Shown here in pieces: positions 8,259 to 15,749 of a DNA stretch of 64,000 nt. A program made the position numbers and the translations under genes. Location of the stretch: the NCBI GenBank assembly GCA_036744005.1, contig DAINOJ010000007.1:1-64000 (forward strand). Direction: 5' to 3'. The notes under the pieces were generated by a model, which did not search any database, was not told where the DNA came from, and saw only the letters and a program-made list of their open reading frames with translations. Source of the DNA: CALCNS01 sp937897315. GTDB lineage: Bacteria > Bacillota > JAAYKD01. Within the stretch, counting starts at the first letter, position 1, and each line of letters opens with the position of its first letter.

Positions 8259-9749
8259 TTGTTTTTTCAACTTGGAGCAAAGAATGCGTGGCGAAACTTA
8301 GCAAGAAGTCTTTTGGCAATCATTTCGATGGGATTTGCTTCTGCTTTTCTGGCCTATGTATTAACGCTCGGACGCGGATATAGTCAAGGCGCCGGCCAGC
8401 CATTGAGACAAATGCTGGGGGGCGAAATTAGTGTGTACCAACAAAAGCTGGTGAGCGAAATTCCTAGTAATCCTACGGATTTCGAATTTTCTATTGAGAC
8501 TCTGAACCCATTTACAGACCTAAGCTTCTTTTATACTGGTTATGAGCAAAAAGGGTATATGACCGGTTCAAGCATGGACGATGAAAATTGGCTACATTTA
8601 GAGCAGCAGCTCCTTGATCAACCTAGTATCTCTGGAGTTTATCCTGTTTATCGATTACCTGCTTTTGAGCAATTCATTGAAGGAAGCGGGGAATCTTCTA
8701 TTGTTTCAAAGGTTTCACTCTATGGTAAAGACCTGAATCAGGAGAATATGGCTGAAAGGTCTCTCGCATCCTATGTTGACTCTGGAAGATGGTTTGAAGA
8801 CTCTGATGATAATAGACATGTTGCTGTTATTTCTACGAACCAAGTTTTACCACCCGGAGTTGCTGGCCATAAAGTTGGGGATATGGTGCAAATCGAAATA
8901 CCTCGAATTGTCGAGACGGTCAAAGGGAAGGAAATCGATTGGCTAAATCCGATAACTGTTGACTTCGAAATCATCGGTTCAGTGGCGCTTCATACCAGGG
9001 ATGTAGATTTTTTTGTTGTGGGAGAATTGAAAACCGAACAGATTCACGGATATCATAATGACATCTACATTCCTTTATCTACTTGGAAGGAAATTTGGGG
9101 AACGGTTGCCCTTGAACAAACGTACTTACCTGGAGAGTATATTTTGCAGGTTGACACTCTGACATATCTTGAAGATATTGTTTACACATTGCGTGAGCAG
9201 TATCCCAATATTCAAGTCAATAGTATCCCTGTGCAAAATGAGTGGATGCTAAATCAATTCCTCATAGAACCGGAGCAAGCTTTTAGCAGAGTACCTGCAG
9301 CTCGCTTAAGTGCACTTAAGGAAACCAAACAGGCCAACACCCAAGGGGTTATAATAGCAGACTTAAGGGTGCCCATTGTAACACTTGTCTTATTTAATGC
9401 GGCCTTGTTACTTACAGCGAATATCTTAATTCTGATTATTGAACGAAAACGAGAAATGGCTGTTTTGAAATCCATTGGAGCTAAAAAGGCAGATATTGTC
9501 ACAATGATCATGTCTGAAGCGGTTTTGATTACATTTCTCGGAGCAAGCAGTGGGTATCTCATTGTGAGTATACCAAACATTTTGAACCAATTCAGCAATT
9601 CGGTAAGTGGTCTTCAAATTGTATGGGGTGTTTTAGTAAACAGCGCCTATGTCTTAACAATTACATGCGGTTGTGCAGCGCTCTTTTCATTCGTACCAGG
9701 GCTGCAGATTGCCTCTAAATCGGTTATGGAGGTATTGCGCGATGAATAA
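8259..9749 (+). CDS. FtsX-type ABC permease 1
   Basis: A 496-residue MacB/FtsX-family permease. One N-terminal membrane helix (SLLAIISMGFASAFLAY) is followed by a large extracytoplasmic region (about 40-370) and three C-terminal helices with the family motif ERKREMAVLKSIGAKKADI. I prefer the TTG at 8259 (GAGGTGAT just upstream, overlapping the stop of the maturase gene) to an ATG at 8229 that lies inside the maturase gene without a ribosome site. It overlaps the next permease gene by 8 bases. Such permeases pair with a LolD/MacB-like ATPase to move peptides or lipoproteins, or to give immunity. Probable exporter of the modified peptide. Confidence 0.87.
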   Translation: MFFQLGAKNAWRNLARSLLAIISMGFASAFLAYVLTLGRGYSQGAGQPLRQMLGGEISVYQQKLVSEIPSNPTDFEFSIETLNPFTDLSFFYTGYEQKGYMTGSSMDDENWLHLEQQLLDQPSISGVYPVYRLPAFEQFIEGSGESSIVSKVSLYGKDLNQENMAERSLASYVDSGRWFEDSDDNRHVAVISTNQVLPPGVAGHKVGDMVQIEIPRIVETVKGKEIDWLNPITVDFEIIGSVALHTRDVDFFVVGELKTEQIHGYHNDIYIPLSTWKEIWGTVALEQTYLPGEYILQVDTLTYLEDIVYTLREQYPNIQVNSIPVQNEWMLNQFLIEPEQAFSRVPAARLSALKETKQANTQGVIIADLRVPIVTLVLFNAALLLTANILILIIERKREMAVLKSIGAKKADIVTMIMSEAVLITFLGASSGYLIVSIPNILNQFSNSVSGLQIVWGVLVNSAYVLTITCGCAALFSFVPGLQIASKSVMEVLRDE

Positions 9750-11349
9750 AAGTAGCATTAATAACCTGCTTGCAATTCTGCAGTTGGTACAGAAAAATAT
9801 CAAGCGTTGGTGGGGTAGATTATCCGTAATTGTAATTCTAGTGATGTTGACAACTACCTTGAGCATTTTCTATCATAGTATGTTGATCAGTGAACAAACG
9901 AAAGCAACAATAGAAATGCAGAGATTGGAACTCCCATATGACTTATTGGTGAAATTGCCGAAAGGAACACCACCGTTGCTGCTGAATCAACTACCAAAAC
10001 CTCTTGATTCTACGCTCATGCGAAAAACAGTACGATCTTGGGAGCAAAATCAATGGAAGGAAATCACATATGAAGTACCGAGTGTACCTCTGAGTTTTAC
10101 TTATGCTGAATCTGCTGCAGGCGGTGTAGTGGAAACAAAACAGGGCAGCTGGGAGGTATTGGGGATTCAAGCAGATTCCTTGTTTTACCAAGATCTTAAA
10201 ATAGAACTAGAAGGAGCTTGGCTAAGTTCACCCGGAGATATAATCCTTCCTCAGGAGCTTGCGCAGGTAAATCAATTTAGTTTAGGGGAAAATATCAAAT
10301 TAAGAGCAACGACAGAAACAGGGAATCGAATTCTTCGTGAATATCGCGTTGTAGGTGTTTTTGCCAATAAATACGACTTAGAGCAGCCATTAATCTTGAT
10401 TCAAGATGCAATGACCTTGTTTTCTTTGAAAGTTCCTAACCGTCAGCTTCTTCAAAACAACGAGCTTCTTACTCATGCTACTGGATTAGAGCAAAATATG
10501 AGTCGGGTTTATCCGGGGGCTTCGTTTCTGTACGAGTGGATTGGGCAAAATCGAATGTTCCAATTAACAAATGCAGTCCAATCTCCATCCTCGTGGGTTC
10601 TCTTGCTGATCTATTTATTCATGAGTTTTGGTGTGTTGACCTTATCTCTCATCACATTTTTGGAACGGAGAAAGGAATTGGCAATACTAAAATCCATAGG
10701 GGCAAGGAACTCTATGATTGTAATTCTTTTAGTCATGGAATATGCCATAGCTGCCTTTGTTGGGTTAGCAAGCAGTTATATTGCTTTGCGAATTCTAATT
10801 CCTCAATTTAGTTGGTATCAGAATCTACCCACTGGTACCTTGACAAAACTTAGTATTCAGAATATGTTGGTCACCGTCTTCGCCTTGACGTTAAGTTTGC
10901 TATACCCCATACTTTTAGCCAAATTAGCCACGGTCAACCAGTTGATTTATAAGAGGAAGATTCCATTAATAACAGAACGCTGGGACCATATTGCAAAACC
11001 AACCTATGAGCATCTTCTAATTGAGAAAACAAAAAATGTTAGTGTTCTTCAATTGGAAAATGAAGATGGAAAGCTTTTCGGTAGCTTCTTACGGAAGCCG
11101 GGTGAGCATGCAAAAAAAGGGGAAGTGCTGTTCATACAAGAAAAACTTTCGGGTTTTGTTTATAGAGAATGGATTTCTCCTTGTGATGGAGTCATAGAAT
11201 ACGATCCATATTCAGGTATACTGACCATCGTTCCTGATGATCCTGAGGCGGAGCGATATCATTATCCGGAACGGATTTTAGAAGAGTTTGAAAGGCGTAA
11301 AGCAGGAACAATAAAGAAAGAAGTGGTGCAAAATGAAGACCATTCTTGA
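9742..11349 (+). CDS. FtsX-type ABC permease 2 with lipoyl-like C-terminal tail
   Basis: A 535-residue permease. The ATG at 9742 is preceded by TGGAGGT and overlaps the stop of permease 1. It has one N-terminal helix (LSVIVILVMLTTTLSIFY), an extracytoplasmic domain, and C-terminal helices with ERRKELAILKSIGARNSMI. Unlike usual family members, about 120 further residues follow the last helix. They contain RKPGEHAKKGEVLFI and ISPCDGVIEYD, the pattern of a biotinyl/lipoyl-type barrel (as in HlyD adaptors), without an obvious lipoyl lysine. The tail is predicted cytoplasmic. It overlaps the ATPase gene by 17 bases. Together with permease 1 it probably forms a heterodimeric channel. Confidence 0.85.
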   Translation: MNKSSINNLLAILQLVQKNIKRWWGRLSVIVILVMLTTTLSIFYHSMLISEQTKATIEMQRLELPYDLLVKLPKGTPPLLLNQLPKPLDSTLMRKTVRSWEQNQWKEITYEVPSVPLSFTYAESAAGGVVETKQGSWEVLGIQADSLFYQDLKIELEGAWLSSPGDIILPQELAQVNQFSLGENIKLRATTETGNRILREYRVVGVFANKYDLEQPLILIQDAMTLFSLKVPNRQLLQNNELLTHATGLEQNMSRVYPGASFLYEWIGQNRMFQLTNAVQSPSSWVLLLIYLFMSFGVLTLSLITFLERRKELAILKSIGARNSMIVILLVMEYAIAAFVGLASSYIALRILIPQFSWYQNLPTGTLTKLSIQNMLVTVFALTLSLLYPILLAKLATVNQLIYKRKIPLITERWDHIAKPTYEHLLIEKTKNVSVLQLENEDGKLFGSFLRKPGEHAKKGEVLFIQEKLSGFVYREWISPCDGVIEYDPYSGILTIVPDDPEAERYHYPERILEEFERRKAGTIKKEVVQNEDHS

Positions 11350-12019
11350 AACAATCAACTTAAACAAAGCTTTTTATTTAGGGGAAGCTGTGTATGCAGT
11401 CAATAATGTGAATCTGCAAATAATGGCTGGAGAAATTGCGATGATCGTGGGTCCTTCGGGAAGTGGCAAGAGTACTCTCTTAAGCTTACTAGGAGGATTA
11501 GATCGCCCAATAAGCGGAGACATTAAGATCAATGGAAAATCAATTGTAACGCTCTCAGAAGATCAACTAGCCGTTATGCGCAGAAAAAGCATTGGATATG
11601 TGTTTCAGTTTTTTAATCTGATTCCACATTTGTCGGCATTGGAAAATGTGGAGTTGCCGATGAAAATTACTGGTGCTAGTAGAAAAGAAGCCCGTGAACG
11701 TGCAGAATACTTGCTGAATGAGGTAGGACTATCCCCGAGGGCACACCATAGACCAGATCAGCTCTCCGGCGGAGAACAGCAGAGGGTTGCGATTGCAAGG
11801 TCATTAATCAATAAACCAGCTGTCGTTTTAGCCGATGAACCCACCGGTAATCTCGACAGCAAAACCCGAGATATTGTCATATCGTTGTTCCAGAAGTTTC
11901 GAGAAATCGAAAACCAAACCTTTGTCATTATCACCCATGATACGGGGTTAACCCAGTACGCTCAGCGAGTCGTTCGCTTGCGCGACGGGAAAGTTGAATC
12001 GGTTGTGGTTGCTTCGTAA
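11333..12019 (+). CDS. ABC transporter ATPase (LolD/MacB type)
   Basis: A 228-residue ATP-binding subunit. Walker A is GPSGSGKST, the signature is LSGGEQQRVAIARS, Walker B is VVLADEPTGN, and the switch His is in IITHD. The length and the LADEPTGNLDS block are typical of ATPases that work with FtsX-type permeases. The gene starts inside the end of permease 2, so the three are translationally coupled. It drives the two upstream permeases. A weak hairpin (GTAGG...CCTAC) follows near 12037-12060. Confidence 0.93.
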   Translation: MKTILETINLNKAFYLGEAVYAVNNVNLQIMAGEIAMIVGPSGSGKSTLLSLLGGLDRPISGDIKINGKSIVTLSEDQLAVMRRKSIGYVFQFFNLIPHLSALENVELPMKITGASRKEARERAEYLLNEVGLSPRAHHRPDQLSGGEQQRVAIARSLINKPAVVLADEPTGNLDSKTRDIVISLFQKFREIENQTFVIITHDTGLTQYAQRVVRLRDGKVESVVVAS

Positions 12020-12364
12020 AGGAGTATGCAAGACAGGGTAGGGAGTTCTTTGCTCCTACTGCTTGGTTTCTAGTTTACCATACACATTTATTCTCATGTC
12101 ATTATATTTAATGAATGTAAATAGCGGCGTTTATAATCAATGGTTTGTAAAGAAACTGAAGTTGTGAGAGGGTGTGTGCATCTTTTAACGATTTGCCTAT
12201 CTTTTAACGATTACACTCTGCTAAATCAAGCATTTCCTGAAAAGCACCAATTCGATCCCGATTTCAGCATAAAGGACCACATCAACCTCCAAAATTATCA
12301 ACCATTCAACCAACAAAACAGCCGAATTTCACCCTCAAACCCCATCCAACCCCCAATTTCAAGC
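12020..12364. other. Gene-free gap between the ABC operon and the tRNA operon
   Basis: I see no supported gene here. An 82-codon frame at 12140-12388 is rich in Asn, Pro and Gln, has no ribosome site, and runs into the tRNA terminator hairpin, so I do not call it. Confidence 0.55.
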
Positions 12365-12413
12365 AAAAACATAACCACCTACGGATAAAATTATTTTATC
12401 CATAGGTGGTTAT
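12365..12413 (-). terminator. Terminator of the tRNA-Gln/tRNA-Glu operon
   Basis: A long inverted repeat (ATAACCACCTA arms extended by GATAAAAT/ATTTTATC) is followed, on the minus strand, by GTTTTTG. It lies directly after the tRNA-Glu gene. Confidence 0.85.
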
Positions 12414-12418
12414 AGATT

Positions 12419-12494
12419 TGGTAGCCCCTAGGGGCTTCGAACCCCTGTTACCGCCTTGAGAGGGCAGCGTCCTAGACCACTAGACGAAGAGGCC
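12419..12494 (-). tRNA. tRNA-Glu (CTC anticodon)
   Basis: Read on the minus strand, the cloverleaf has acceptor arms GGCCTCT/AGGGGCT, anticodon stem CTGCC/GGCGG closing a CTCTCAA loop (anticodon CTC, reads GAG), and a GGTTCGA T-loop. CCA is encoded (12419-12421). It is the second gene of a two-tRNA operon. Confidence 0.95.
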
Positions 12495-12503
12495 ATGTAT
12501 GCC

Positions 12504-12577
12504 TGGTTGGGGAAGAAGGATTTGAACCCTCACAAACAGATCCAGAGTCTGCTGTCCTACCGTTAGACGATTCCCCA
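12504..12577 (-). tRNA. tRNA-Gln (CTG anticodon)
   Basis: Read on the minus strand, the acceptor stem is TGGGGAA/TTCCCCA. The anticodon stem GCAGA/TCTGT closes the loop CTCTGGA (anticodon CTG, reads CAG), the T-loop is GGTTCAA, and CCA is encoded at 12504-12506. It lies 9 bases upstream of tRNA-Glu and is transcribed first. Confidence 0.95.
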
Positions 12578-12589
12578 GCGTCGTTACCC

Positions 12590-12618
12590 ATTATAACCAA
12601 TCTCGACGAATTTGGCAA
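12590..12618 (-). promoter_or_regulatory. Promoter of the tRNA operon
   Basis: On the minus strand, TTGCCA (12613-12618) and a perfect TATAAT (12590-12595) are spaced by 17 bases, placing the start point a few bases before tRNA-Gln. Confidence 0.88.
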
Positions 12619-12736
12619 GTCCCTGCAAAGATTTTTTTGTGAAGGATCATGAATCCATAACAGTAGCTCTGGCAGGTAAAAACAAAGCAGTTGCCGAATT
12701 CTTCCAAGGTTACCTATAACAGATCGGAGTGAGCTC

Positions 12737-13657
12737 ATGAAAGATGTCAATTCACATTATATACGTCCATACCTTGCGAGTGATGATCAAACATTCATCG
12801 CCCTATTGCGCCAGCCTGGGGGATACTACCTGACCTCTGAAAATCTTAGTCTCGATGACTATGCTGAAAAATACGTTTATGAACTAGACGGTAACCCCGT
12901 GGGTTTTCTCCTTTTGGAAATGGATGCACGCATTTCACAAATCATCATCTATGTTGCACCCGCATTCCGCCGCCAAGGCATTGGCTCCCTTTTGCTGCAA
13001 TATGGTAAAACCTGCTTAGAGAAGCTTGACCCCAATACTACTTGGGTATTCTTCCGAAGCGATATCGGCTCTGCCAAGGAGTTTTATGCCAAGCGCGGTG
13101 CCCAAAACTGGTATTCGTATCACTTCATGGAGTGTGAAGCAAAGCCCGCCACAACAAAGCAGCCTGAGCTATCGTTTGACCGAGTCATCACCTACGCCAC
13201 GGCTCAAATGGAAAATCCGGATATTTTCACGGGATACTTAGAGAAACGCGCCGCCGCTTTCCTGGTCACCAACAAGATGATCGATTCACGACCTTACGAC
13301 GAACGCGAGAGAAGCACCGCCATTGAAGCGTGGTGTAATAAATACAAAGAGGATCTTTGGTTGTTTTACCGCCAGGACCGCCTAATCGGTTCAGTATGCA
13401 TTAGCGAAGGCTTTTTCGACGAAGTTTTTGTTGAACCGGCACAACAAGGCAAGAATATTGGCTCAGAAATTGTGCGTTGGGGACTAAAGAAGTGCCAAGA
13501 AAAAGGATGGAAACCGTCGCTCTGCGTTGTCAACGGCAACCTCCCAGCCACCAAATGCTACCTTAATGCGGGGTTTGAAATCAAACAAACCTTGGAAATG
13601 ATGCGGATGTTCAACGATCATAAAGAACCCGATTTTCGCGGACCCATTGGCAGATAA
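12737..13657 (+). CDS. Tandem-domain GNAT acetyltransferase
   Basis: A 306-residue protein with two GNAT folds. The first has the acetyl-CoA loop IIYVAPAFRRQGIGSLLL (about 75-95). The second has VFVEPAQQGKNIGSEIV followed by NLPATKCYLNAGFE (about 230-285). Double-GNAT proteins often use only one site catalytically. The ATG follows CGGAGTGAGCTC. It is 44 bases from the PLP enzyme gene and may form an operon with it and the radical SAM gene. Substrate unknown; small amines, amino acids or peptides are usual for the family. Confidence 0.85.
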   Translation: MKDVNSHYIRPYLASDDQTFIALLRQPGGYYLTSENLSLDDYAEKYVYELDGNPVGFLLLEMDARISQIIIYVAPAFRRQGIGSLLLQYGKTCLEKLDPNTTWVFFRSDIGSAKEFYAKRGAQNWYSYHFMECEAKPATTKQPELSFDRVITYATAQMENPDIFTGYLEKRAAAFLVTNKMIDSRPYDERERSTAIEAWCNKYKEDLWLFYRQDRLIGSVCISEGFFDEVFVEPAQQGKNIGSEIVRWGLKKCQEKGWKPSLCVVNGNLPATKCYLNAGFEIKQTLEMMRMFNDHKEPDFRGPIGR

Positions 13658-13701
13658 AACCGAGAAATGCATCAGAGTCTACTTTGGAATGGAGTGAGAG
13701 C

Positions 13702-14619
13702 ATGAAATTTGCAAATACCATGGCGGACCTAATTGGGAACACCCCTTTGGTCAAGCTTCAGAAAATATCGAGCGGAGCCAATCTTTTTGCTAAATGTGAG
13801 TTTATGAACCCCATCAGTATTAAAGACAGACCGGTATTGCAAATCATTAATCACGCGGAAGCTACCGGTGCACTCAAACCCGGAGATACCCTCATAGAGA
13901 TGACCAGCGGTAACACTGGCATGGCCATTGCCTATATTGCAGCGGTACGGGGATATAAGGCAATCTTGGTGATGTCGGAAATCCAAAGCGTGGAACGACG
14001 CAAAATCATGAAAGCTTTTGGCGCAGAGTTCATCTTAACCCTAGCTGCTTTAGGCACCGTCGGAGCAAGAGATAAGTTGCATGCCATATTGGCGGAGCAT
14101 CCGGAATATTTTTATGTGGGCCAGCACAAAAGCCCCGAAAACCCTAATTCGCATTATCTCAGCACCGGTCCGGAACTTTGGCGCGACCTCGATGGAAAGA
14201 TTGACATCCTAGTGGCGGGTCTTGGCACGGGTGGTACGTTATGTGGGGCCGGGAAGTACCTCAAAGAGCAGAACCCCAACGTTCAACTCGTTGCAGTGGA
14301 ACCGTTTGATGCGCCCTATATCTCTCAAGGTATCTTTAAGCCACATAGAATCATGGGAACCGCCCCGGGTTTTTACCCCGATACCCTCGACCGAGAGATC
14401 ATCGATGAGATTTTGCTAATCAAGGAAGAAGATGCCTTTGAAATGTGCCGGCAGTTGGCAGCCCGTGAAGGAATGATGGTCGGGATTTCCTCGGGAGCTG
14501 TAGCGCATATTATGGTAGAGCTTGCATCACGCCCGGAGAATACGGGGAAGAACATTGTCGGTATCTTTGCCGACTCCGGTCAGCGATATTTGAGTGTGGA
14601 GGGATTGTTCAACGTATAA
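13702..14619 (+). CDS. Cysteine synthase-family PLP enzyme
   Basis: A 305-residue fold-type II PLP enzyme like O-acetylserine sulfhydrylase. The PLP lysine lies in NPISIKDRP (Lys41), in place of the family's more usual NPxxSxKDR. The substrate loop is TSGNTG (68-73), and the phosphate-binding loop is GLGTGGT. ATG 13702 has GGAGTGAG upstream and is preferred over a TTG at 13684. The family makes cysteine from O-acetylserine and sulfide, but relatives make cystathionine or diaminopropionate. The changed lysine loop and the GNAT and radical SAM neighbours leave the exact substrate open. The gene symbol is withheld for that reason. Confidence 0.82.
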   Translation: MKFANTMADLIGNTPLVKLQKISSGANLFAKCEFMNPISIKDRPVLQIINHAEATGALKPGDTLIEMTSGNTGMAIAYIAAVRGYKAILVMSEIQSVERRKIMKAFGAEFILTLAALGTVGARDKLHAILAEHPEYFYVGQHKSPENPNSHYLSTGPELWRDLDGKIDILVAGLGTGGTLCGAGKYLKEQNPNVQLVAVEPFDAPYISQGIFKPHRIMGTAPGFYPDTLDREIIDEILLIKEEDAFEMCRQLAAREGMMVGISSGAVAHIMVELASRPENTGKNIVGIFADSGQRYLSVEGLFNV

Positions 14620-14656
14620 ATGAGACTCAGTTGATTGGAAGATAGGGTGCGACGAC

Positions 14657-15547
14657 ATGAGAAAACTGAAGAAAATCTACATTGAGATCACCAATATTTG
14701 TAATCTTGCTTGTGAGTTTTGCCCTCCAACAAAACGCAAAGCGAAGTTCATGGAATACGAAACTTTTGTTAAGATATTGGATCAAATCAAGCAGCATACC
14801 GATTATGTGTATTTGCATGTGAAGGGGGAGCCCCTTATGCATCCGGATTTGAGTCGATTCTTAGATTTGTGCAAGGTAAAAGGGTTTCATGTGAACATCA
14901 CGACCAATGGCACCCTCATTGCACAAGTTGGGGAGATGCTTTTAAGCAAATCGGCGGTGCGGCAAATCAATTTTTCTCTGCATAGCGTCGAGAGCACATC
15001 CAGCAAGCAGAACCGAGAAGAGTATGTTAAGCAAATCACTACGTTTACCAAAGAAGCGATGCAAAAGACCTCTATGCAGGTTTCTTTGCGGTTATGGAAT
15101 CTTCAGGAGAACGAAGAAGGGAAATTGGAGCATGGTGTCAACCGCGAACTGCTGGAACTCATAGCGAAAGAATTTTCTTGGGCAGGGGTAGAGCACATAG
15201 AAGCCAATGGATTAAAGGGGATTGCCTTAGCCGAGAGGGTTTATTTAAATCAAGATGTGCAGTTTGCTTGGCCCGATCTATCTTTGGAAGAGGAAGACAA
15301 AACAGGCTTTTGCTACGGGTTGCGTCACCAGGCGGCAATATTGGTCGATGGTACGGTGCTACCTTGTTGCTTAGATTCGGACGGGGTCATTGCTTTAGGA
15401 AATATTCATAAGAACACGTTTTCGGAGATTATGGAGAGCGAAAGAGCCCTGCAGTTGGTGGAGGGCTTTTCCAAAAGGCAAGCCGTGGAGGAACTTTGCC
15501 GAAAATGTGGGTACAGAAAAAGGTTTGACAACCCATATTCTTCCTGA
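14657..15547 (+). CDS. Radical SAM/SPASM-type protein of unknown substrate
   Basis: A 296-residue radical SAM enzyme. CNLACEFC supplies Cys15, Cys19 and Cys22. KGEPLMHPDL is the SAM-amine motif, and ITTNGTL follows in the usual place. The C-terminal part has CYGLRHQAAILVDGTVLPCC...CRKCGY, a SPASM-like set of cysteines for an extra cluster. No small peptide gene is visible next to it. It lies 37 bases after the cysteine-synthase-like gene and may belong to the same operon. The -35 of the next promoter is inside its 3' end. Reaction unknown. Confidence 0.85.
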   Translation: MRKLKKIYIEITNICNLACEFCPPTKRKAKFMEYETFVKILDQIKQHTDYVYLHVKGEPLMHPDLSRFLDLCKVKGFHVNITTNGTLIAQVGEMLLSKSAVRQINFSLHSVESTSSKQNREEYVKQITTFTKEAMQKTSMQVSLRLWNLQENEEGKLEHGVNRELLELIAKEFSWAGVEHIEANGLKGIALAERVYLNQDVQFAWPDLSLEEEDKTGFCYGLRHQAAILVDGTVLPCCLDSDGVIALGNIHKNTFSEIMESERALQLVEGFSKRQAVEELCRKCGYRKRFDNPYSS

Positions 15548-15553
15548 TATAGT
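15525..15553 (+). promoter_or_regulatory. Promoter of the tyrS leader
   Basis: TTGACA (15525-15530) and TATAGT (15548-15553) are spaced by 17 bases. The -35 box lies inside the end of the radical SAM gene. Transcription would start near 15560 and give a leader of about 190 bases before tyrS. A second TATAAT at 15557-15562 lacks a matching -35. Confidence 0.75.
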
Positions 15554-15559
15554 AGGTAT

Positions 15560-15727
15560 AATATTTCGAGGGGGTAGCGATATGAGCAACTGCGGTTCTA
15601 ACGTCACTGTGAACTTCAGCAAGCCGGTTTCTTATTATTACGGAAACAGGCTTGAGTTGCTATGCCCGTAAACAAAGTTATAGGCAGTTTGGCGGCTCAA
15701 GGCAATGCGCTTTGGGCTGCTTTTTTT
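15560..15727 (+). promoter_or_regulatory. Structured tyrS leader with terminator/antiterminator (candidate riboswitch)
   Basis: Visible pairings form a three-way junction. P1 is AGCAACT (15585-15591) with AGTTGCT (15655-15661). P2 is GTTC (15595-15598) with GAAC (15611-15614). P3 is CAAGCC plus GTTTC (15620-15631) with GAAAC plus GGCTTG (15643-15654). An intrinsic terminator follows at 15692-15727. The 3' strand CTTGAGTTGC (15651-15660) can instead pair over 10 bp with GCGGCTCAAG (15692-15701), the 5' strand of the terminator, giving an antiterminator. P1/P3 and antiterminator are mutually exclusive. The T-box hallmark (AGGGTGG-ACCGCG) is absent and I recognise no known riboswitch class. Confidence 0.7.
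15692..15727 (+). terminator. Intrinsic terminator in the tyrS leader
   Basis: GCGGCTCAAGG pairs with CTTTGGGCTGC (11 bp with three G-U pairs) and is followed by seven T. It lies 22 bases before the tyrS start codon. Confidence 0.85.
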
Positions 15728-15749
15728 ATTGGGAAAGGGGGAAAATCAA

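Noticed and set aside
12140..12388. 82-codon Asn/Pro-rich gene before the tRNA operon
   Set aside because: No ribosome site, and it runs into the tRNA terminator hairpin.
13684..13702. TTG start of the cysteine-synthase-like gene
   Set aside because: It lies before the GGAGTGAG ribosome site; ATG 13702 is properly spaced.
15560..15749. T-box leader of tyrS
   Set aside because: No AGGGTGG-type antiterminator motif and no typical Stem I motifs are present.
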